A stretch of DNA of 64,000 nucleotides from Arthrobacter sulfonylureivorans (GTDB taxonomy: Bacteria; Actinomycetota; Actinomycetes; Actinomycetales; Micrococcaceae), in NCBI GenBank assembly GCA_004000035.1, contig RJAE01000004.1:244886-308885 (forward strand), in the 5' to 3' direction. Both the position numbers and the translations under genes were made by a program. Within the stretch, counting starts at the first letter, position 1. Each line of letters begins with the position of its first letter. Shown in pieces: positions 27,458 through 36,434 of the stretch. The notes below the pieces were generated by a model. That model was not told where the DNA came from. It searched no databases and saw only the letters and a program-made list of their open reading frames with translations.

Positions 27458-29338
27458 GTGATGAACAAACACCCACTGATCGCCGACCACGGCCTTATCG
27501 GTGATCTGCAGACGGCGGCGCTGGTTGCTACAGACGGCACGATTGATTGGTTCTGCAGCCCGCGCTTCGATTCGCCCAGCATTTTCGCCTCCTTGCTCGA
27601 CCATGAGCGCGGAGGCCACTTCGCTACCCGTCCTCGCGAGGAGGCATTCGCTACAAAGCAACTCTATTTCCCCGATACAGCGATGCTCATTACGCGTTTC
27701 ATGACTGAAGCAGGGGTCGGAGAACTCATGGACTTCATGATTCCAACCACCGGCGCTGCCCCCAGTCAGGAGCACCGGCTCGTGCGGATGATCCGATGCG
27801 TGCGAGGGCGAATTTCCTTCGACATTGAGGTTTCTCCCCGATTCGACTACGGACGGCAGAGCCATGAACTGAGTGTCACTGATTCCGGCGCAGTCTTCGA
27901 CGCGGGCGAGACCCGTCTGAGTCTCAGCCTCATCCTTGAGGAGGATGACGAACGGCTAGGGCGTTCTATATCCACCGACAAAGGTATGCTGCGGGCCGTC
28001 CTCGACCTTGAGGAAGGTCAAATGCGCGGGGTCGTGCTGGAAACGGGCCCGGATGTTTCCCCCGCGTTGATACGACCGGCGGAGGCCCAACAGTTGGCCG
28101 ACGACACCGCGCACTTTTGGCATGACTGGCTCAGTCAATCCACCTATACGGGACGGTGGCGCGCGGTCCTGGAGCGGTCGGCCATCACGCTTAAGCTGCT
28201 GACCTATGCCCCCAGCGGAAGCCTGGTGGCTGCTCCCACAGCCGGTCTTCCGGAAGAGATCGGCGGGGAACGCAACTGGGATTACAGATTCACCTGGGTC
28301 CGCGATGGATCATTCTCGGTTCACGCACTGCTTCGCATGGGATTCGTCGACGAGGCTGTCGCCTTCAGCCAGTGGCTCCGCAACCGTGTTACCGAGCCAC
28401 GGGAGGAAGGCTCCTACCCGCTGGACATCATGTACCGCGTTGATGGCAGCACCGAGCTCCACGAGGAGATCCTGGCGGATTGGAAGGGCTATCGCGGCTC
28501 CTACCCGGTGCGGATTGGAAACGGAGCCGCTGACCAACTCCAACTGGACATTTACGGCGAAGCGCTCGATGCGATGTACTACCTCGACGGCGCGGGCGTC
28601 GGAATCGGACAATCCGGTTGGCTCGCCATCTCCGAATTGCTCAATTGGCTCGCCGATAACTGGGACCAGCCGGAAGAAGGGATCTGGGAGACCCGGGGCG
28701 GCCGCAAAGACTTCACGTACGGAAGACTCATGTGTTGGGTCGCGTTTGACCGGGGCATCCGACTCGCCACATCGCATGGGCGGCCGGCGCCACTCGCCCG
28801 GTGGATAGCCGAACGAGACGCCATATACCAGCAGATCATGGAAAAGGGGTGGAGCACCGAACGCCAGGCATTCGTCCAGCAGTATGGAGATAAGGTCCTC
28901 GACGCCGCATTGCTGAAGATGCCCCAGGTCGGCTTCGTGTCCCCGCAAGATCCCATGTGGCAGTCGACCCTCCGGGCGATGGATACAGAGTTGGTCTCAG
29001 ATAGCTTGGTCTACCGCTACGACCCCAGCGCCTCCCCCGACGGGCTGCGTGGTTCGGACGGGACATTCTCACTCTGCACGTTCCTCTACGTAGATGCCCT
29101 GGCACGGTCAGGCCGGCTCGAAGAGGCACGACTGACATTCGACAAGATGCTGACTTACGCAAACCACGTCGGGTTGTACTCCGAGGAGATCGCTGCCACC
29201 GGAGAGCAGATCGGCAACTTTCCACAGGCGTTCACGCATCTGGCGCTCATCGACGCCGCCATGACCCTCAACGAGCGTCTGGACGCCGCGCAGAATGGTC
29301 GGCGATTCAGGGGCCAGACAGGGCACACGTCGCCGTAA
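27458..29338 (+). CDS. GH15 glucoamylase/trehalase-like glycoside hydrolase
   Basis: Protein of 626 residues in the bacterial GH15 family. The N-terminal beta-sandwich shows LIGDLQTAALVATDGTIDWFCSPRFDSPSIFASLLD. The (alpha/alpha)6 domain holds NWDYRFTWVRDGSF, the general-acid region in EEGIWETRGGRKDFTYG and the general-base Glu in NHVGLYSEEIAATGEQIGNFPQAFTHLALI. Actinobacterial enzymes of this group act on trehalose or on short alpha-glucans; specificity cannot be read here. Either GTG 27458 or ATG 27461 can start translation. With the GH65 fusion it indicates mobilisation of a stored glucoside in this island. Confidence 0.9.
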   Translation: MMNKHPLIADHGLIGDLQTAALVATDGTIDWFCSPRFDSPSIFASLLDHERGGHFATRPREEAFATKQLYFPDTAMLITRFMTEAGVGELMDFMIPTTGAAPSQEHRLVRMIRCVRGRISFDIEVSPRFDYGRQSHELSVTDSGAVFDAGETRLSLSLILEEDDERLGRSISTDKGMLRAVLDLEEGQMRGVVLETGPDVSPALIRPAEAQQLADDTAHFWHDWLSQSTYTGRWRAVLERSAITLKLLTYAPSGSLVAAPTAGLPEEIGGERNWDYRFTWVRDGSFSVHALLRMGFVDEAVAFSQWLRNRVTEPREEGSYPLDIMYRVDGSTELHEEILADWKGYRGSYPVRIGNGAADQLQLDIYGEALDAMYYLDGAGVGIGQSGWLAISELLNWLADNWDQPEEGIWETRGGRKDFTYGRLMCWVAFDRGIRLATSHGRPAPLARWIAERDAIYQQIMEKGWSTERQAFVQQYGDKVLDAALLKMPQVGFVSPQDPMWQSTLRAMDTELVSDSLVYRYDPSASPDGLRGSDGTFSLCTFLYVDALARSGRLEEARLTFDKMLTYANHVGLYSEEIAATGEQIGNFPQAFTHLALIDAAMTLNERLDAAQNGRRFRGQTGHTSP

Positions 29339-29502
29339 GACCGCAGTCAACGTCCCGACCGTATGGGGCCGCAGCGTCGTCGGCCATCCCCAGTGGTTAT
29401 GCGCCAGTGGTTATACGGCGTCGCGTGGATGCCCAATGGGCGGCGCGCTGCATTCAGTCGGGCGTGCACAGTTGCAGCTGAGAAGGGTCTCTCCCCCGAC
29501 GG

Positions 29503-29775
29503 TCATGACAGGAGCCTCGCTTTCGCGGCGGCGAATTCCTTGTCAGTCAATACGTGGGCGGCGTGCAGTTCCGCGAGTATCTCCAGCTGATCAGCCAGCC
29601 ACTCTTTACCTGCAGGGGTAGCGGACGGGACACTCGGCGCCCGCTGTTCAGCAGCCCGCCGGGAACGCACGCGATCATCGATTGAACCTGCTGTTACGCG
29701 CGCCGCACCCGAGATGGCAGCAGATCTCGCTATGGTCCCGAGCAGCCCGGGCAGGCCGCTTCTTGCAAAAGTCAT
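29503..29775 (-). CDS. Small SHOCT-domain protein
   Basis: Protein of 90 residues whose C-terminus (LEILAELHAAHVLTDKEFAAAKARLLS) is a SHOCT domain, a short helical module often found at the end of membrane-associated or stress proteins. The N-terminus MTFARSGLPGLLGTIARSAAI is hydrophobic and may touch the membrane. It starts 24 bp after the DUF6325 gene and is probably its operon partner, a common actinobacterial pairing. No clear ribosome-binding site. Confidence 0.75.
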   Translation of the reverse strand: MTFARSGLPGLLGTIARSAAISGAARVTAGSIDDRVRSRRAAEQRAPSVPSATPAGKEWLADQLEILAELHAAHVLTDKEFAAAKARLLS

Positions 29776-29799
29776 CAGAATTCTGGGTCCGTGTCCGGT

Positions 29800-30228
29800 T
29801 TAGGTCGCGGAAATGCCGGCTGCTTCGACGGCGGCGACCACAGTGTCGTGGGGAATTCTCGCGTATAGGGTGGTTACGCCTCCTGAATCCTGTACGGCAT
29901 CAGAAAGGTGCTGCGCCCAACGATGTTCCAGAGCTAGTACCAATGCTGTTTCGTTGTTTCCTATTGATTCAGCAGCGACTTCGAGGTCCGTGTCGCTGAG
30001 CAGCGTCAGCAACCGGGGATGGTCAATGAGACCAGACCAGGCCTCCTGAAGGTGGTCTTCCAGGTCGCGAACGTGCACTACTCCGAACTGGTCTCTCCAT
30101 AACAAAACCAGATCGATGATAGTCACCGCTCCAGGCCTGACCGCCTCCCTCAGCGCATCGATGACGGTTGGGTCGACCTCCGATCGCCGAAACGCACAGA
30201 TCATCACTTCAACGGGTCCGACTTTCAT
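29800..30228 (-). CDS. DUF6325 family protein
   Basis: Protein of 142 residues beginning MKVGPVEVMICAFRRSEVDPTVIDALREAV, then VTIIDLVLLWRDQFGVVHVRDLED, typical of DUF6325 proteins (formerly grouped with DUF1269 membrane proteins). The middle RWAQHLSDAVQDSGG is a moderately conserved helix. Function unknown. AACAGGAGCCACAC precedes the ATG. It is divergent from the LuxR gene, and the 190-bp gap between them contains two TCCCTAT copies (near 30272 and 30347), which might be sites for that regulator. Confidence 0.78.
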   Translation of the reverse strand: MKVGPVEVMICAFRRSEVDPTVIDALREAVRPGAVTIIDLVLLWRDQFGVVHVRDLEDHLQEAWSGLIDHPRLLTLLSDTDLEVAAESIGNNETALVLALEHRWAQHLSDAVQDSGGVTTLYARIPHDTVVAAVEAAGISAT

Positions 30229-30418
30229 GTGTGGCTCCTGTTGGCCGGAACTGCAAGTCCTATAAATATTCCCTATGCCGAACCGGTCAGACCTCACCCG
30301 CCCCGGATGATCTGATGCCATGGCAGCCACGCGACCGATCGTGTGATCCCTATCGGCTGCTATACACGCCCCAGAAATACCGCTTGGCCCTTGTTGAATC
30401 GCATCGTCTGCGCCTAGC

Positions 30419-32962
30419 ATGAGCGTCGTGGGACATATCTCGCCTAGTCCCCAGTTCAAGATCAAGCCCCCCCGTCGCGCGGAGCTGGCAATTGAGCGTC
30501 CGCGTTTGTGCGAGGCCCTGTCGGTTGCCGCCGATTCGCACAGGCTCATACTCGTCGAAGCTCCCGCGGGCTACGGAAAGTCGACGATCTTGAGCGACTG
30601 GGTTCGGGATACCACCAAGGCTTCAGGATGGCTCACCCTCGACCGCTTTGACGTACGGCCCGATCGGTTGTTCCGCGGCGTCTTAGCCGCCATACAGTCG
30701 GCAGCCGACGGATTGTCCCCCGTGATGAACGACATCCTGCTTGCCCATGATCAGTCTGAGGCCGGGGACGAAGTTGCATCCTATGACCACCTCCTCGCGG
30801 CGCTCGACCTATTGGAGGAACCCCTTGCCCTCGTCCTAGATGACGTGCATCTGGCCGGCCCGGGACTGGCCGACGGTATTGTAGGTGTGCTCACCAGCTC
30901 AGCCCCTCCGGCATTACGGCTAGTACTCTCGGGCCGTGACCATTCTTCCTTGCGATTGGAGAAACTCCGCTATGGCGACGGGTTGGAGGAATTCCGCACC
31001 ACTGAATTGGCCTTCACCTCTCAGGAGGCTACGGAGTTGGCGTTCAGCCTTGGACGGGCCGCCGAGGTGGATGTTGAAGCGGTTTGGAGGGCCACCGGCG
31101 GGTGGCCGGTGGCCCTCCATGCCGGCCTGGGTGGCACCCACGGCCATATGGAGCACGACGACGGTTCCGGCGCATTTCCCGCGGCGCGAGCCTTCACCGA
31201 ATACATTGCCGAAGAAGTTCTCGGCCAACTTGACCCAACGCTGGCAGACTTCGTTTTGCGAGCCACGACCTGCGACTGGCTTGAGCATGCACTGGCAATC
31301 GAACTTTCCGGTGTGCAAACCGGCGGAATCCTCCTCCAAGAGTGCATCAGAAAGGGCCTGTTCATCGAGGAGAAGGACTCCCGCGGCGACGAGTCCGTCT
31401 ACCAGTGGCAACCCCTGTTTGCAGCCCAGTGTCGGGAAATACTGGAGGAGCGCAACCCAGTTCTCGCGGAGCACCTTCACCGGATTGCCGCCCGCTACTA
31501 CCAGGACCTCGACATATCCGAGAGTGTCAGCCAGGCCCTTCAGGGACAAGAACCTCAGCAAGCCGTGACCTCCCTTGTAGCTCACTGGTTGGAGTATCTA
31601 CTGCGCAACGGCCTCTACCCCCTCGAACAGCTGTGTCTTGACCTGCCGGCACCGTGGTGTGACGACACCGGAGTGCTCATGATCAGGTCTGTGTGCCGTG
31701 CACTGGCGGGTGACGCACAGTCCGCCGTCGACCTTGCCGACCGAGCGCTTGAGGGTGTTTCTGCACTGGACGCCGCGCCCCGGAGACGGTTCGAGCTGTA
31801 TGTGGACTTGCTCGGATTGATGCCCACCCCAGGCATGCCTCTGCCTGGACAGGCTCGCATTCGTCAGCACGAGGAAGTTCAACCCACACTTCTGGCACCC
31901 TCGGCCGCAGACACGGCGGATGTAAGCCATGTGGCAGTGGCAGATGAAGTTATCATCACCTCGGAGATCGCGTTGGCATATGCACTGGCGGGCGATTTGG
32001 CGGCCGCTGATAAGCGAGTGGTCCACGCCTTAAACGGAGCCGACGAACTCGGATGGAGCCCGGAGGGCCGGATGGCAGGCCTCTGGCTGGCACAAGGGAT
32101 CACAAGCTACTGGATTGATGATCTGCCGGGCGCTCGAACGCACCTGGACAACGTCCTGCCCTCGGGAACTCAGGCATCTTCGATCGACAAGCTATGCGCG
32201 GTCTACCGGATCCTGGTCGATTGTGCCGGCGGCGATTCCGCCCAGATCGCCGCCTCCGGCGAGATGCTGTTGTCGCTTCGGGATCGGGGACTGTACGGAC
32301 CTTCATGGAATGCGTTTTCGACGATGGCAAGCGCAAAAATTGCCGAAGCCGAAGGAGACCTGGCCGGCGCGCTGGCGATGGCAAAGCCTCTTCAGGACGC
32401 GAAGAATCCTCCACTGGTGATTGCGTTCCTTGCCGAGCTTCTCAGGCGCGGCGGCAAATTTGCCGAGGCGCTGTACTGCACGCAGGCCGTGACAGAACGA
32501 GAGCGTAACTCATACACGGGCACTAGTATCGCCCTGACCGAGGCTCTCCTGGCCTCCCAGGACGGTGACTTGGCTGCGGCGCACGAGCGGCTAGAGCATG
32601 CGGTTTCTCTCGCCGAACCGCAGCGCATCTTGCGCCCATTCGCCGAACGTAGAGACGAACTATCTGGACTTCTTATGCAGCACGCGGTGTGGGGCACCGC
32701 GCACGAGGCGTTTGTTGCGGCCCAGCTAAAGGAGAACACCCACGGCGACAACCTGACGACGTTTCTCTACTGGCGTCTCACGGAGCGTGAACTGGAAGTC
32801 CTTGCCTATATGCGCTCAATGATGACCGCCGCGGATATCGGAAAGGCACTGTTCATATCGGTGAACACCGTCAAAACGCACCAGCGATCGATATACCGGA
32901 AGCTCGGCGCGGCAAGCCGGCGGGACGTTCTCAAGATTGCCGCGGCCCGCGGAATCATCTAG
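30419..32962 (+). CDS. Large ATP-binding LuxR-family regulator (MalT/LAL type)
   Basis: Protein of 847 residues with the MalT/LAL layout. The N-terminal NTPase has a P-loop APAGYGKST near residue 48 and Walker B LALVLDDVHLAG near residue 140. A long alpha-helical TPR-like sensor middle follows, and the C-terminal LuxR helix-turn-helix reads LTERELEVLAYMRSMMTAADIGKALFISVNTVKTHQRSIYRKLG. Such proteins bind ATP and an inducer before activating carbohydrate or stress genes. It sits between the DUF6325/SHOCT pair and the second alcohol dehydrogenase and is the best candidate for local control of this island; that is inference from position. Confidence 0.9.
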   Translation: MSVVGHISPSPQFKIKPPRRAELAIERPRLCEALSVAADSHRLILVEAPAGYGKSTILSDWVRDTTKASGWLTLDRFDVRPDRLFRGVLAAIQSAADGLSPVMNDILLAHDQSEAGDEVASYDHLLAALDLLEEPLALVLDDVHLAGPGLADGIVGVLTSSAPPALRLVLSGRDHSSLRLEKLRYGDGLEEFRTTELAFTSQEATELAFSLGRAAEVDVEAVWRATGGWPVALHAGLGGTHGHMEHDDGSGAFPAARAFTEYIAEEVLGQLDPTLADFVLRATTCDWLEHALAIELSGVQTGGILLQECIRKGLFIEEKDSRGDESVYQWQPLFAAQCREILEERNPVLAEHLHRIAARYYQDLDISESVSQALQGQEPQQAVTSLVAHWLEYLLRNGLYPLEQLCLDLPAPWCDDTGVLMIRSVCRALAGDAQSAVDLADRALEGVSALDAAPRRRFELYVDLLGLMPTPGMPLPGQARIRQHEEVQPTLLAPSAADTADVSHVAVADEVIITSEIALAYALAGDLAAADKRVVHALNGADELGWSPEGRMAGLWLAQGITSYWIDDLPGARTHLDNVLPSGTQASSIDKLCAVYRILVDCAGGDSAQIAASGEMLLSLRDRGLYGPSWNAFSTMASAKIAEAEGDLAGALAMAKPLQDAKNPPLVIAFLAELLRRGGKFAEALYCTQAVTERERNSYTGTSIALTEALLASQDGDLAAAHERLEHAVSLAEPQRILRPFAERRDELSGLLMQHAVWGTAHEAFVAAQLKENTHGDNLTTFLYWRLTERELEVLAYMRSMMTAADIGKALFISVNTVKTHQRSIYRKLGAASRRDVLKIAAARGII

Positions 32963-33144
32963 AGATTCAGATGGGGCCGAGGCCGAGCTGCTCGGTTTCA
33001 GGTTTCATACTCTAGGGGTGAGGCCTGGGTTCAATCCTGTCCCCAGATCCGTGACGGCTTTCCTGCCCTGCTCGCAAAGAAGCGGCCTCCCCCGAAGGGA
33101 ACGCGACAGCACCTGGAGCAGTAGGCGCAACTGCTTATCCCTGT

Positions 33145-34200
33145 TCACTGGGTGAGGACTACTTTGAGGGCTTTGGTTTCCGCAGCACGAGAGAACGTGT
33201 CGTAAGCATCCACTATCTCCGTGAGTTGGAAATTGTGGGTAGCGAACTTCTCCGCGGGAATCCGGTGTTGGGCCACTAGTTTCAGGAGCATGGGGGTGGT
33301 GTTGGCATTGACTAATCCCATGCTGATGTTGATGTTCTGGATCCACAAATTTTCCAAATGGAGTTCCACCGGCCTCCCGTGAACACCAACGTTGGCGACG
33401 TTTCCGCCCGGGCGCACTAGCTCCACGGCCATTTCGAAGGTTTCGGGGATCCCAACGGCCTCTATCGCTACGTCTGCCCCAAGCCCGTCGGTCAGCGCGA
33501 GTACTTGCTCTTTCCAATCCGATGCCCGCGACGAGATAGAAGTAGTGGCACCGAATTCCCGTGCTTGCTGTAGACGGTGCTCGTCCAGATCGATGGCAAT
33601 GACCGACGCTGCTCCGTACAGGCCGGCGGTAGCGATCGCCGCTAGGCCTACCGGCCCTGCTCCGACCACCACAACCGTATCCCCCGGCTTGACCCGGCCA
33701 TACTGGACTCCGATTTCGAACCCGGTCGGGAGGATGTCCGAGAGCATGACCGCTTGCTCATCCGTCACCCCCTCGGGGAGCTTGTGCAGCGAATTGTCGG
33801 CGTAAGGGACGCGCACATATTCGGCCTGCGTACCGTCGATAAGGTGACCGAAAATCCATCCGATACCCGGCGCCCCTTCCTCTCCATGACAGTGGGAGTA
33901 AAGCCCGTTCTTGCAGCTGATGCAGTGTCCACAGGATTTGATGCAGGAGATGATGACGCGGTCTCCGGCCCGGAGGCCCGTGACGGAAGACCCGGTTGCC
34001 ACGACCGTTCCCACACCTTCATGCCCCAGAATTCTTCCGCTTTGAACAGCAGGAACATCGCCTTTGAGGATGTGAAGATCCGTTCCGCAAATTGTGGTGG
34101 TATCCACGCGGACGATGGCGTCGGTCGGGTTTTGGATGGAGGGATCCGGAACGTCGGTCCACGATTTCTTCCCGGGGCCGTCGAATACCAGTGCTTTCAC
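33145..34200 (-). CDS. Zinc-dependent alcohol dehydrogenase, MDR family
   Basis: Protein of 351 residues with all zinc ligands: TTICGTDLHILKGDVP and GHEGVG for the catalytic site, and CIKSCGHCISCKNGLYSHC for the structural site. The cofactor motif [22 protein letters not shown] is followed by an acidic residue (VIAIDLDEH), favouring NAD(H). It resembles dehydrogenases that work on short alcohols or aldehydes. It differs from the 13.9-kb dehydrogenase, so it is not a recent duplicate. It is convergent with the LuxR gene. Confidence 0.9.
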   Translation of the reverse strand: MKALVFDGPGKKSWTDVPDPSIQNPTDAIVRVDTTTICGTDLHILKGDVPAVQSGRILGHEGVGTVVATGSSVTGLRAGDRVIISCIKSCGHCISCKNGLYSHCHGEEGAPGIGWIFGHLIDGTQAEYVRVPYADNSLHKLPEGVTDEQAVMLSDILPTGFEIGVQYGRVKPGDTVVVVGAGPVGLAAIATAGLYGAASVIAIDLDEHRLQQAREFGATTSISSRASDWKEQVLALTDGLGADVAIEAVGIPETFEMAVELVRPGGNVANVGVHGRPVELHLENLWIQNINISMGLVNANTTPMLLKLVAQHRIPAEKFATHNFQLTEIVDAYDTFSRAAETKALKVVLTQ

Positions 34201-34365
34201 TTTCTATTCCTTTCTCCCGGCCGCGCCGGCTGCCGATGCTAAAGAGCCAGACAGTCTTAGCTGCGGCAGCATAGGCATCAGGCGGCCATGCCTGATGCGG
34301 AGGCTTGGCCAGCGGAAGACCCGGCAACGAGGGTTGTGGCGAAGGAAGGGCCGAAGCGCTGCCGT

Positions 34366-34540
34366 CGGCCTTGACCCGTCCCGGAAGGCGTGTGCCGCCG
34401 CGGCAAATCCGTCCGGTACTCACGTCATAACCAGCCAGCGAGCGCTGTCGCTCACCAGGGAGGCTTTCTTGCCCGCTATTTCGCCGAGCGCTCTCTACTC
34501 CTATGTCTGCGAACCATGCTGCGTAGCGCTGCTGCTCCAT
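34366..34540 (-). pseudogene. Second phosphoenolpyruvate synthase, N-terminal remnant
   Basis: From the ATG at 34540 the frame gives MEQQRYAAWFADIGVE, close to the PpsA start MERRYAVWFEETGIQ. After frame changes it continues GEIAGKKASL (compare VGGKNASLGEM) and VPDGFAAAAHAFRDGSRP (compare VPDGFATTSAAYREF). It covers about the first 50 residues of PpsA and then stops; no barrel or phosphohistidine domain follows. A good GGAGGCGGC precedes the ATG. The remnant is therefore a decayed paralogue of the complete gene at 23.2 kb. Confidence 0.7.
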
Positions 34541-34651
34541 GCCGCCTCCAGCCATGTTCCTTATGGGCAGAGATGCTACGCGCATTTGCCCATTCCGACC
34601 ACGATCCTTGTAGGCAGCCACCAGCGCGGTTCGGGCGCGCGGATCGTACCG

Positions 34652-35004
34652 TCATCGGAGAGGCGAAACCCGTCGCGAATAGCGGGCCAGAAGGACCAAT
34701 TGGACGATAGTGATGATGCAGCACCTGGCAAAGGAGAACCCGAGTATCACTCTGGTCGCCAGGTCCAGGTTGACGGTAGAACCTTGAAAATCGAACGGAA
34801 ACATCGCCCACGCACGCAGGATGACGGCCGCTCCGAGCGCGGCGGTCAAAAGCTCACCGAGGCTCTTGACCTTGTCCAAGTCAGGACCACGTTGAGGACA
34901 TAGCTGAATATGCCGACACAGAGGGATGCAATCAAAGCGCCAAGACCCGGGGTTGTTTCACCTGTCAGGAACGGCACGGACTGCGGCTGGACCGGGCAAC
35001 GCAT
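34652..35004 (-). pseudogene. Small membrane protein with a frameshift
   Basis: Two short frames combine: MRCPVQPQSVPFLTGETTPG-LGALIASLCVGIFSYVLNVVL, then after a one-base shift near 34870 DLDKVKSLGELLTAALGAAV and LATRVILGFSFARCCIITIV. The joined product is about 115 residues with three predicted membrane helices. The family is not recognised. An imperfect 29-bp palindrome lies 23 bp upstream of the proposed start. Whether the shift is natural cannot be told. Confidence 0.55.
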
Positions 35005-35026
35005 GAGATCGGGCTCCCCCTCAGGC

Positions 35027-35055
35027 GACCATTCTGAGCATTGCTCAGACAGGTC
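35027..35055. promoter_or_regulatory. 29-bp palindrome with TCTGAGCA-T-TGCTCAGA core (copy A)
   Basis: The core TCTGAGCATTGCTCAGA is an exact inverted repeat around a central T, flanked by GACC and GGTC two bases out on each side. The same 17-base core occurs at 46542-46558. Size and symmetry resemble operators of TetR-family repressors, but a recombination site is also possible. It lies between the WS/DGAT stop and the small membrane-protein start. Confidence 0.6.
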
Positions 35056-35089
35056 AGGACCTAGGAGCAACGGCAGCCTGACGAAATTT

Positions 35090-36358
35090 TCATATGGCCA
35101 GGCGCGCCAGTTCCGCGCCCATAGCCCGCGCGAAGGCTGCTCCGGGCACGTGCTCCGCGTCGAAATGAATGCCGCAGCGGAGCCGGCCCGCGTAGGAGAC
35201 GGCCGCGACACCGAGCCGGACGTTGGCAGCGAGCACGGCTACCGGCCAGATCGCGACAACAGGGGCACCCGCGAGGCGAAAGGTGTCCGCTTGGCCAGGC
35301 ACATTAGTGACGAACCCGGCGACAAGATGCTGTCGCCGACCGACACGGTCCATGATGCGTGCGCCGATCGGGCCGCGCATGAACTCGAGCGTTCCCTGCT
35401 CCCTGGCCAGGGCTTTCTCCTTCCGGGTCTGCTCCGCAATGCCCCGGACACGAACGTCGGGTTCGACTTCCCCGAGGGGAAGCCGTACGAGCATGACCCC
35501 GACCTGATTCCCCGCTGTCCCACGGCGCTGCAGCGCGACCGGCACCGAGACGGGTAGCCGGGCTGGAATCTGCTCACCAGCGGCGGACAGCACCGCCCGG
35601 TGGCCCACCGCCACAGCAGCCAGCAGGGCATCATTGACAGTGGCGCCGAACCGCCGAACATGCCCCTCGAGCGCAGCGAGGTCGACGTCCAGAAAGACGA
35701 CCCCGCGCTGCGGACTTAGCTCACCGAGCAGCACCGTGGAGCCAACCTCACGACCGCTGAGTGTCATTCGGATGCGGCGCAGACCGTAACGAAGCATCCC
35801 GAAGACATGCCGCACGTCGCGGCGCGGAGCCTTTCCCGTTGGTTGGACAAGAGGCACGTACGCTACCGTGGACCGGGCTGCGGCGGGATCGAAGAGTTCC
35901 TGTACGATCGTGACCGCCGCCATCCCATCGGCAACCGCATGGTGGATGCGCAGCACGATCCCGACAGCCCCCACGGCCGCACCCGGCACGACCAGAATCT
36001 CCCAGAGCGGGCGATCCAGTCCTAGCGGGACATTCATCAATTCCCCGCACTTCTGCTCTAGGCCAGCGAGCCCGCCGACGGCCCCAACGAGCCGAATGTG
36101 GTACTCGAGGTCGGGCTGCACCTCGACCCAACGGTGCCTGCGGCGTGTGACGTGCGCCATCTTCCGGAGCTGTGGCAGCGTCTTGATCCGCTCGCGAAGA
36201 GAGGCGCGCAGGGCGGTCAGGTCAGGGCTGCCATCGGGCCTGACGAAGCCGCCCGGCGCTAGGAGTCCTGCAACAAGGAACGCGTTGACCTGACCGGCGT
36301 GGTCAAGCACCAAATTTGCCTCATCGACCGCCGCTAGCCGGCGGGTCACCGGGCACAT
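35090..36358 (-). CDS. Wax ester synthase/diacylglycerol acyltransferase (WS/DGAT)
   Basis: Makes triacylglycerol or wax ester from acyl-CoA. The 422-residue chain contains the acyltransferase motif HHAVADG (in LRIHHAVADGMAAVTIVQELFD), the family start VDEANLVLDHAGQVNAFLV, PLWEILVV before the active site and late family motifs AGFVTNVPGQ and RCGIHFDAEHV. Typical WS/DGATs are about 450-480, so this is slightly short but complete. In mycobacteria the equivalent tgs1 is strongly hypoxia-induced, in keeping with the surrounding PEP synthase, PPOX and alcohol dehydrogenase genes. Confidence 0.88.
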   Translation of the reverse strand: MCPVTRRLAAVDEANLVLDHAGQVNAFLVAGLLAPGGFVRPDGSPDLTALRASLRERIKTLPQLRKMAHVTRRRHRWVEVQPDLEYHIRLVGAVGGLAGLEQKCGELMNVPLGLDRPLWEILVVPGAAVGAVGIVLRIHHAVADGMAAVTIVQELFDPAAARSTVAYVPLVQPTGKAPRRDVRHVFGMLRYGLRRIRMTLSGREVGSTVLLGELSPQRGVVFLDVDLAALEGHVRRFGATVNDALLAAVAVGHRAVLSAAGEQIPARLPVSVPVALQRRGTAGNQVGVMLVRLPLGEVEPDVRVRGIAEQTRKEKALAREQGTLEFMRGPIGARIMDRVGRRQHLVAGFVTNVPGQADTFRLAGAPVVAIWPVAVLAANVRLGVAAVSYAGRLRCGIHFDAEHVPGAAFARAMGAELARLAI

Positions 36359-36434
36359 GCCAACAGAGTAGCAGCCGGTCCTCCCGGCTCATGAGGTCGG
36401 AACTGCTTGGAGATGGCTACCCGGGAAGGTGTTG

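Noticed and set aside
30229-30418. DosR-type palindrome in the LuxR/DUF6325 divergent promoter
   Set aside because: I looked for a GGGACT-AGTCCC-like dyad there and in other promoters of the island and found none with more than scattered matches.
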